The notes beneath the pieces were generated by a model. That model did not search any database. It saw only the letters and a list, made by a program, of their open reading frames with translations, and was not told the origin of the DNA. This document shows, piece after piece, positions 55,081-64,000 of a stretch of 64,000 nt of DNA (the first letter of the stretch is position 1; every line of letters starts with the position of its first letter). A program made the position numbers and the translations under genes. Origin of the DNA: Anagrus nilaparvatae (lineage: Eukaryota > Arthropoda > Insecta > Hymenoptera > Mymaridae); assembly GCA_022575985.1 (NCBI GenBank), contig JAKSXM010000132.1, positions 17,174,001-17,238,000 of the forward strand. Reading direction: 5' to 3'.

Positions 55081-57720
55081 GTTTTCTTCACGCGATGAAT
55101 CAATAACCCGGCAACCCTCGAAAGAGTATTCTTTAAGTATACTTTCAAACGAGTTCCCAGTCTAAAAAAATATAGAAATCATCGCATCGAGGCAAAATAG
55201 AATCTGCTTCGCGTCAACAGAATCTCTGAAAACATGATTTTTAAATACTAAAAGAATATAAAATCTGCTTCAAAACGGCTTTGAGTTTAAAATTCATTTA
55301 ATAGTAAAATCATCTTCGAAAAAGTATTTTATGAAGCTTCTTACGACTGGGTTTTAATCGACAAAAAATTGTAAAAATAATAAATTTCAGCTAAAATCAT
55401 ACAAATTTCTAATTATTTTGAACAATGTTTCAATGTTCTTCTGATACTCAAAAAATAGTTAAATAACCTTATATCATCGCTTCATACACGTAAAAAATCA
55501 ATAGCCCGTCAACCCTCGAAAGAGTATTCTTTAAGTATACTTTCAAACGAGTTCCCAGTCTAAAAAAATATAGAAATGATCGCATCGAGGCAAAATAAAA
55601 TCTGTTTTCGCGTCAACAGAATCACTGAAAAGATGATTTTTGAATACTAAAAGAATATAAAATCTGCTTTGAAACGGATGTGAGTTTAAAATTCATTAAA
55701 TACTAAAATCGTCTTCGAAAGGATATTTTTTGAAGCTTTTTAAGACTGGGTTATAACTGACAAAAACTTGCGAAATTGATAAATGTCGGCTGAATTTTTT
55801 TTTAGTTTCCAATGTTTTTGATCATCGTTTTAATATCCTTAAAATATTTTAATCATATTCGAGGAAGGTTGTCTCATAAGTATCTAAGCGTGACGACTCA
55901 ATAGCCAGTCAACCTTCGAAAGAGTATTATTTAGGTATTCTTTCAAACGAATTTCCAGTATAAAAAAATCTAGAAATCATAGCATCGGTGCAAAACAAAA
56001 TCTGTTTTCGCGTCAACAGAATCACTGTAAACATGATTTTTAAATACTAAAAGAATATAAAAACTGCTTTGAAACGGATGTGAGTTTAATATTCATTGTA
56101 TAGTAAAATCGTCTCCGAAAGGATAATTTTTGATACTTCTTACGTTTTTGTTTTAATTGACACAAAATTGTAACTCTCTGCTGAATTCATTTTATCTGAA
56201 TAATTTTATTCGATAAATTGAGCTAACAATTGTTTGGATATTTCGCCTCTGGCTAAATAGTGTGAGGCTCGTCAGTACGTACACTATTTAGCCTTTTCGT
56301 AGATACCCATTAATAATAATTTTTGTATAAAACAAAAATCAAAAAATTTTTTAAAATAATAAAATATATAAAAATGTAAGAACTTACTTCGATGAAATCA
56401 CGCGTTAGACTACTATAAACGAAAGGAAATCTAAAAACCCCCACTACTAAAAAAAAAAAATTTTTTGTTACATCTGCTTATTGTACTATCATTTTAAACC
56501 TTGAAAAATATATATATTTTATAAAATTTCTATTTTTAAAAAAACATCTTAGTTGAATTAGATGAATTTAAACACACTTTTTATATGAACCTAGTACCAA
56601 TTAAACCAAAATTATATAAACGAAAGACTCGCTTTCTAAGAATTATATACAGTTTTTTTCACATTTAGTTTCTAATTAATTTATTCGCCGTTTTAATATG
56701 TTTAAAATATTCTAAACATAAGAGAAGGTTATTTCATTGATATCTACGCGTGACATCTTAACAGTCTACCGACCCTCGAAAAAGTATTGTTTAAGTATTT
56801 TTTCAAACAAGTTCTGAGCCATAAAAAATCTAGAAATCGTTGCATCGGTGCAAAATAGGACCGGTATTTGCGGTAACAGAATCTTTGAAAACATATTTAT
56901 TGAATACCAAAAGAATATAAAATCTACTTTGAAACGGATGTGAGTTTATAATTCATTAAATAGTAAAATCATCTTTGAAAGAATATTTTTTGAATCTTCT
57001 TACATCTTTATTTTAATCGACACAAAATTGTAAAAATAATAACTTTCTGCTGAATTCATTTTAGTTTCTAATTATTTTATTCACCGTTTTAATAATATCT
57101 AGATATTGTTACAATAGTAAGGGAGGGTTATTTTGTTATTGTTTACGTTTGTCGTCTTTGCAGCTAGCGGACCCTCGAAAAAGTATTGTTTAAGTATTTT
57201 TTCAAACAAGTACTGAGCAAAAAGAAATTTTGAAATCATCGCATCGACGCTAAATAGGATCGGTTCTCGCGGCAACAGAATCTTTGAAAACATATTTATT
57301 GAATACCAAAAGAATATAAAATCTGCTTTGAAACGGATGTGAGTTTATAATTCATTAAATAGTGAAATCATCTTCGAAAGAATATTTTTTGAAGCTTTTT
57401 AAGACTTGGTTATTACTGACAAAAACTTGTAAAATTAATAAATCTTTTTAAATTTATTTTAGTTTCTAATCCTTTTGATCGCCGTTTTAATATCATAAAG
57501 ATATTTTAAACATAGTAAGGGAAGTTTATTTCATTATTGTTTACGTTTGACGTCTTTGCAGGCAGCCGACCCTCGAAAAAGTATTGTTTAAGTATTTTTT
57601 CAAACGAGTACGGAGCAACAAAAACTTTAGAAATTATTGCATCGATGCGAAATAGGTGTTTAATGTTTGCTCGGAATAAATACTGTTAAAATAATTTTAC
57701 TGCTCTGATTTGTGGCCTAA
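55081..57720. repeat. Satellite array with a period of about 399 bases
   Basis: The landmark 'cgaaagagtattctttaag' or 'cgaaaaagtattgtttaag' recurs at 55119, 55517, 55917, 56777, 57176 and 57574, spaced 398, 400, 860, 399 and 398. The long gap contains an interrupted unit (unrelated DNA at about 56200-56640). Each unit also has 'gaaatcatcgcatcg', 'caacagaatc' and 'aaaacggatgtgagttt'. The two halves differ in sequence type, suggesting separate amplification. Confidence 0.85.
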
Positions 57721-58536
57721 ATCAAAAAATTTATAAGTTCATATATAACTTTTGCTCTTTTATATAAGAAATTTAAGTGTTGGCATTTGAGGCGTAAGAC
57801 CCAGGTTCAAATCCTCATCAAATAATGAAAAAAAAAAAAAATAATAAAAAAAATAAATTTATATTTAATATATTATTATAGTGACTATAATAATTTAAAT
57901 TATTTTTTTTTAAATATTTTTTACTTATTACAAAAATATTTTTATTATGTTTATTATGATAATACTTTTCGGTAGCTATTTAATCATCGGCACGCTGTTT
58001 TTTATTAAATAAAATCATATCGTAACGATGACTATGCAACCTCCGAATAAGTACTTTTCGAATATAGATACGCGGCTTAACTTTATGATAAATCAAAATA
58101 CAGAGAATAAGAAAAATTATTTTTTCAGTACTCTTACCATGCTAAAATTTGAGCTTCGAAAAAGTATTTTTTAAGTATACATTCGCAGGCTGTTTGAATA
58201 ACTTTACTAACAAATAAATTATTTTTCCAATGCTCAGACGGTACAAAAAACAAGGATTGAAAAAGTAATCTTTAGATATTTTTAAGCACTTTTTTTACGT
58301 CAAGCTATGAATAAATAAATTTAATCAAGGGAAAATACTTAAGAATTAATACTTTTTGAAGCAAGAAAAAATATGATTTTTATATGTAAACTATCATCGT
58401 ATCTTTGACCATTTGTTCCCAGGGAATATTAAAAAAATACTTTTTCGAGCTAAATTCTTAAATTTTTCGAGCCTCGATCATTGTACGGGAATACTCTTAA
58501 CATATTCTTTCGGAGGTTCATTCTCGCCCGGGTACT
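57721..58536. other. Right flank of the satellite
   Basis: 58020-58210 has further 'cgaaaaagtattttttaag' motifs, so decayed units continue. 57785-57820 has a tRNA B-box-like 'ggttcaaatcc' before a poly-A tract, probably a SINE end. No gene. Confidence 0.45.
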
Positions 58537-59608
58537 ACCAAAAACAAGTCACCAACCCAATTTTTAGCCTCCTTTTATCTTTTCTGTTAAAAAGTCTCAT
58601 TAATATGAAAAATTTTTTTTTCTTAGTTTCGGATAGGAAATAACCCTGGCTATTCGATTCCGGGGTCAAAAAATTTTTTTGAGCAGCACATGCCCGATAA
58701 ATCGCTAAAGCTGTTTTTTTTTCAAAAGTCGATTTTTCAAATGCCTATTAGTTAAAAAATTTCTAACCAGGCTTAAATTTTTCCTTGAACTTTATATTTT
58801 TTGTCGATACTACCAAAAATAAGTCACCAGCCCAATTTTTAGCCTCCCAGAGCGAAATCTTGATTTTTGGTAGCCATTGTGTTTAAAAAAAAAAAAAAAA
58901 ATTCCGGGGTTAAAAAAATTTTTTGAGAAGCGCATGCTCGAGATATCGCTAAGATAGGTTGTTTTTTTTCCAAGAGTCTATTTCTCAAATGCCTATCAGT
59001 GAAAAATCTTTCAGCCAAGGTTAAATTTTTCCTTGAACTGTATATTTTTTGGTGAAAAAAAATTTTCAATGGGACATAGCTTTTTGGGAGCTCTAGATCA
59101 AAAAATAGCAGCTTTCAAAAGTTCATTTTTTTACAAATTTTGAATTTTCCGCCAAGTCACGTGGCCAATCAAAAATCTGACCAAAAATTTGGATTCCGCG
59201 GGAAATTTTACATACGGATATATCTTTTTTTGTTTTAAAAGCTTTTATGTTCAAACAGCTAAATAATAAAGAATTTTCTGATTAATTTTGAGTAATTTAG
59301 TAAAAATAAAAAAATTAGATGTTTATTTTTAAAATAAAAATGAGCTATTTATTTTAATCTTTCAATTTAAAATTCCGCTGCTTTCATCCCAAAATCGGAT
59401 AGTCAGAGAAATTTCCTATCTGGACCTGAGAGGAAAAAATTTTTCATGTTAATGATAGTTTTTAACAGAAGAAATAAGAAAAATTATCCCTCATTATTCT
59501 TACTTTTTTTGTAAAAGTCCAAAACACAAAAATGGCTGCCAAAAATCGAGATTTCGCTCTGGGAGGCTAAAAATTAGGCTGGTGACTTATTTTTGGTAGT
59601 ACTTTCGG
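58537..59608. repeat. Foldback-type repeat
   Basis: 58808-58877 and 59532-59602 are inverted copies ('gtcaccagcccaatttttag', 'cctcccagagcgaaatc'); a third copy of part of this lies directly at 58537-58575. The interior 'ttttccgccaagtcacgtgg' (59146) links it to the palindrome at 61866-64000. Confidence 0.65.
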
Positions 59609-60060
59609 AAAAAAACGGAGCCATAATTCGACAGCTGAAGCAAAAAGAACGAGTAAAGATTTTTTGAAAACTAGGTACTTGTAAAACTCGTTTTAGGTAA
59701 AAATTAGAATTTTGTCAGAAATTTAAAAATTGGTCATTTTTGGCCAAATATGGCCATTTAATTGAACAATCACAATCTGTCTTAAAATTTAGAAACAAAT
59801 TGTTTTCCCTAAAAGTTGACACTCCCCTTGTAAGTACTATAATAAATAACAAAAATTTTAAATATTTTAAAATGTACCATTGTCAATACCATCAATCCCA
59901 ACAGCAGTATTTAAAAAAAATAATTTAGTACATCTTGACTTTTCTATGCTACTAATGCGATATTGATTTATGGAAAATTGTTTAAAAATTAATATATAAA
60001 ATTTAATATGGAAATTTTTAACCGAAAATAAAAATTGAAAATAATATATTTATATATTGA
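59609..60060. other. Intergenic DNA
   Basis: 59700-59760 ('aattggtcatttttggcc') is again related to the palindrome family. No gene. Confidence 0.4.
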
Positions 60061-60145
60061 CTAGCTGCCTCCGGCTCGCTTTGCTCGCCCCGGCAACCGC
60101 CATGGGGGCTGCGCCTCCCTGGACCCCTGCGACTTGATTTTTCCA
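60061..60145 (-). mobile_element. Helitron-like 3' end
   Basis: On the minus strand a GC-rich stretch with 'gggcgagcaaagcgagccgg' ends in CTAG followed by T. Only the terminus is recognisable. Confidence 0.45.
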
Positions 60146-61043
60146 AAGATACTTAATATTTTGCAAAATAATCTTTTTTTACCCGAAAAATTATCTGAAA
60201 TTTACTGAATCATAAAAATAATGAGCTTATGAACCCAAACGGTTAATTAGTGATCAGCAATACAAAGCATCGCCACCATTACATAGAATCTACAAGCAAA
60301 TGTTGCTTCCCTTGACTACCCATTCTAAGGTTCTACCTAGTATGTTTAAAATAAGTATGTTTAATTACTGTTGTAAATAATAATAAAAAATAACTAATAA
60401 TTGTATAAATATAATAAAGTAATTAAATTAAAAAAATAAAAGGATGCAATATATTATGCACTATAAAAAAAATACGCTGATACCAAGTCAATATGGGTTG
60501 ACACACATCAATAAACACCTTAAATGCGGCGAAGCCAATGCTTTCTTCCGCCAGCCTTATGACTTGACGGCAGATCGGCTAATGCAGATAAGGTTAGGTT
60601 TAACCCAGCTGATAATTTGACTTGAGGTTAATGTATATTTACACGTTGGTGTAAGCTCTTATTGAGTTATAGCAAATGTGTACACGCTTAATTTTAATTA
60701 TTTAAATAATTTAATAAAGTCTTAAAAAACTTTTCGTTTTGTACTAAATAAAAATTATGTCATTTTTTTACCAACTTTGATAAATTAAAAAGAAAGTTTT
60801 GTTTATAAGATCCCAGAATGTGAAAAAAGTTAACAAAAATTTGGCTGAAAATGTTTAATTTTTATTTAATTTTCTACCCTGATAATACATTTATATTTTA
60901 AAACATTAAAAATTAATAAGTTTAAGTGTATTTATCCAGATTTTATACCAGGAATCTAACCTTATGGAGTATTGTTTTTTGGTCCCTGGTTTAACTTTAA
61001 ATGTTGATTTATAAAAAGTTATGCTCATTTTAAATACTTGTAA
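60146..61043. other. Intergenic DNA
   Basis: No gene or clear repeat recognised. Confidence 0.35.
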
Positions 61044-61795
61044 CTAGCAAAAGTTGAAGGGGGGGCTCCGCCCCCCCTGTGTCGCATTTACTTCCATTTG
61101 TGTTGCTTCAAAAAATCATTTTTTACTGCATATTTATAATTATGCAAACACGTTCAGATTTTTCAGATGAGGCTCAGTCCCTCCTTTTCACATTTACTTC
61201 AATATTTTTCTGTTGCTAAAAAAAATTTTGTTTCACTACAAATTTATAATCATGCAAACACATTCAAACTATTCAGAGCAGCGTAGGTGAAACATTAATG
61301 AAAAATTATAGGTTTTGGTTCGGCGGTACTTGAGTAATTAGGGTACAGACAGACAGACAGACAGACAAATAAATTTTTAAATATACCATAAAAAATAAAA
61401 TAATAAAAAAAATATTTTTAACCAGCTTCAAAAATATTTTATAAAATTTTAAAGATACCTCCGTTTTGAATAAAAATTTAGGAGAATACGTAAAAATTGG
61501 TAATGGTGCCGAACAGTACAAACTTGTGACAATAAAATTTGTCAATAGTCTCGAGATATTTTATTTTGTTTCAAAATTTTTCAAAATTTTATCAATTTCA
61601 AAAACACTAAAAATTAAAAATCTCAAAAACTACGATAGCTGAGCAGAAAATCTATAGCTTATGTCAACCGCGGACTTTTTATCTTTATTTTGACACCGGT
61701 TTTATGTAATTTTGTTCAGTGGTTTGACCCTGATGATGGAACACACACACACACACACACACACGAACAAATAAATTTTCAAATATATATGGGTC
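61044..61795 (-). mobile_element. Helitron-like element, second copy
   Basis: Ends on the minus strand with the GGGGGCGGAGCCCCCC hairpin and CTAG followed by T, as at 31231. It shares 'tcagagcagcgtaggtgaaac' type sequence (61276) with 31471. A (GACA)n tract lies at 61346-61366 and an (AC)n tract at 61741-61764. No coding capacity. Confidence 0.65.
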
Positions 61796-61865
61796 AATAT
61801 TTGTGAAGTGTATACAGTTTGGATTTTCGAGTCTCAGAATCTACTCCAAAGTATGTTTGGTCGAA

Positions 61866-64000
61866 AGCATATATAAAAAAAATAATTTTCCCCAATTTTT
61901 AGCTTTTTAGATCCAATCCTCTATTTTTTACAGCGATTTTTGTTTTTTTCAATTTTTTGAAATTTTTAATTTTTGAGAAATTTATGTTCATTAATTTTTC
62001 TCGCAACCGCGCACTTTACAATAAAATTTTTTTTCCTTATAGTACCCCATAGAAAATTTCCCGTAGAATTCGATTCTGGGGTCCAAATTATTTTTTGAAC
62101 TGCGCATGCGCGAGAAAATCAACTTTCTTGCTTTGCCTTTTCTAGCTTATATGCCTCAGCTGCAGACAGCTCAATTTTCATCCTGTTGGTCTCAAATTGT
62201 AGGTTTTTTCATATACTTTCAGCATATGAAATCATTTTTTTGGGTAAATTTATTTTAAAAGGAATAAAATTGAAAAATAGCGATTTTTAAAAAATCATTT
62301 TTCACAAATTTTGAATTTTCCGCCAAGTCACGTGACCAAATGAAAATCTGACTGAAAATTCGGATTCAGCGGAAAATTTTACATAAGGATACCCATTTTC
62401 GTCTTATTTCATTAAATAGTTTCTAAGATATCCCATTTTAAAGATAAAGATTAAAATTGACTTTTTTTAAAAAAACCTAAAAATGGGACTCTGACTTTAA
62501 ATATCATATCTGTTAAACAAATAATTATAAAAAGACGAGTAAAAATTTTTTGGAAACTAAGGGCTTGTAAAAAATTTTTGAGTCCTATAGAACTCGTTTC
62601 TTTTAAAAATTAGCATTTTGGCAGCAATTTCAAAATTGGTCATTTTGGGGTAAGAATAGGCATTTGGGTTAATGACTATCGGCATGAGAGATTTAGCGAC
62701 AAATGATTGCAGTGTGCGGTAACTGAATGGTGACACTTATACTAAAAAAATGAGACCAATTGGAAGTATTTTGGTAAACTGGCACGTTTGCAGCTTTGTA
62801 TTAAAGATTATGAAAAAAATCCTATTTTATAACATTGTTGTATTTTGTAGCTATTCTATCTTATTTTCAATTTTCCGAATTTTCTAGTTACCTAATGAAA
62901 ATTTTGACGAAATTTTCCGTTTCCTCGAGAATTTTTACAAAAGACCCCCTTTTTGGAAAAGTTTTGGATGTTTTCGTAACGCTATAGAAATAAAAGAAAT
63001 AGCAAAATACTAAATAACTACAAAATACCACAATGTTATCAAATAGGATTTTTTCGTAATCTTTAATACTAAGCTGCAAACGTGCCAGTTAACCTAAATA
63101 CTTCCAATTGGTCTCATTTTTTTGGTATAAGTGTCACCATTCAGTTACCGTACACTGCAATTATTTGTCGCTAAATCTCTCATGCCGATAGTCAATAAAC
63201 CAAATGCCTATTCTTACCCCAAAATGACCAATTTTGAAATTGCTGCCAAAATTCTAATTTTTAAAAGAAACGAGTTCTATAGGCCTCAAAAATTTTTTAC
63301 AAGCCCTTAGTTTCCAAAAAATTTTTACTCGTCTTTTTATAATTATTTGTTTAACAGATATGATAATTAAAGTCAGAGTCCCATTTTTAGGGTTTTTTAA
63401 AAAAAGTCAATTTTAATCTTTATCTTTAAAATGGGATATCTTAGAAACTATTTAATGAAATAAGACGAAAATTGGTATCCTTATGTAAAATTTTCCGCTG
63501 AATCCGAATTTTCAGTCAGATTTTCATTTGGTCACGTGACTTGGCGGAAAATTCAAAATTTGTGAAAAATGATTTTTTAAAAATCGCTATTTTTCAATTT
63601 TATTCCTTTTAAAATAAATTTACCCAAAAAAATGATTTCATATGCTGAAAGTATATGAAAAAACCTACAATTTGAGACCAATAGGATGAAAATTGAGCTG
63701 TCTGCAGCTGAGGCATATAAGCTAGAAAAGGCAAAGCAAGAATGTTGATTTTCTCGCGCATGCGCAGTTCAAAAAAAATTTAGACCCCAGAATCGAATTC
63801 TACGGGAAATTTCCTATGGGGTACTATAAGGAAAAAAAAATTTATTGTAAAGTGCGCAATTGCGAGAAAAATTAATGAACATAAATTTCTCAAAAATTAA
63901 AAATTTCAAAAAATTGAAAAAAACAAAAATCGCTGTAAAAAATAGAGGATTGGATCTAAAAATCTAAAAATTGGGGAAAATTATTTTTTTTATATATGCT
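61866..64000. mobile_element. Giant palindrome, arms of at least 1 kb, cut by the window end
   Basis: The left arm 61866-62862 and the right arm 63008-64000 are near-perfect inverted copies around a spacer of about 145 bases. The window ends inside the right arm at 'atatatgct', which pairs with 'agcatatat' at 61866, so the element continues. It contains 'gaactgcgcatgcgcgag' and 'ccgccaagtcacgtgacc'. No reading frame of substance; a very large foldback element. Confidence 0.85.

Noticed and set aside
57783..57830. tRNA gene
   Set aside because: Only a B-box-like motif before poly-A; no A box or cloverleaf.

Overview
This is an AT-rich animal genomic window, most likely arthropod and probably insect. 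The genes are split by introns with consensus GT/AG ends, the receptors resemble the insect Toll-1 type, and the repeats (Penelope-like element, Helitron-like elements, tRNA-derived SINE, solo LTR, many foldback elements) are typical of insect genomes. I cannot name the species; a parasitoid wasp is one possibility but is not shown by the sequence.

The only host genes I can support are a cluster of Toll-type receptors in the first 37 kb. Toll-A (+, exons 5721-9675) has a complete ectodomain and membrane segment, then an in-frame stop; its TIR exon lies 3.2 kb downstream (12898-13437) beyond inserted repeats. Toll-B (-, 19094 to 14294) is a complete five-exon gene of 904 residues. Toll-C (+, 22180-36903) is a complete five-exon gene of 887 residues with long repeat-filled introns. 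A further first exon (20829-21153), splice-compatible with Toll-C exon 2, lies upstream of Toll-C. A and B are convergent; B and C are divergent. All three genes share the same intron positions and phases (1, 2, 0, 0), and exon 2 is exactly 634 bases in each, so they are tandem or inverted duplicates. A 19-codon relic of a fourth copy survives at 43965-44021.

The flanks and introns are dominated by mobile and palindromic DNA. 1-5 kb: fragments of TIR elements, a Penelope-like element in head-to-head arrangement, and a foldback element. 9.7-12.9 kb: foldback elements that separate Toll-A from its TIR domain. 23.9-25.5 kb: a 1.65 kb hairpin in Toll-C intron 1. 29.6-32.9 kb: a GATATC-rich repeat split by an element carrying two minisatellites, then a Helitron-like element. 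37.9-38.9 kb: a solo LTR with a target-site duplication and a five-unit heat-shock element. 40.5-43.1 kb: two large palindromes. 44-64 kb: tandem repeats, a second full copy of the minisatellite element, TIR elements, a SINE, a second Penelope fragment, a satellite with a period near 400 bases, and a palindrome of more than 2.1 kb running off the window end. From 36.9 kb to the end I see no intact host gene.

The proteins predicted from B and C are single-pass receptors with leucine-rich-repeat ectodomains and cytoplasmic TIR domains, expected to sense a Spaetzle-like cytokine and signal through MyD88-type adaptors; that role is inferred from the family. Toll-A as it stands would be membrane-anchored without a TIR domain, so it is either a pseudogene or a decoy.
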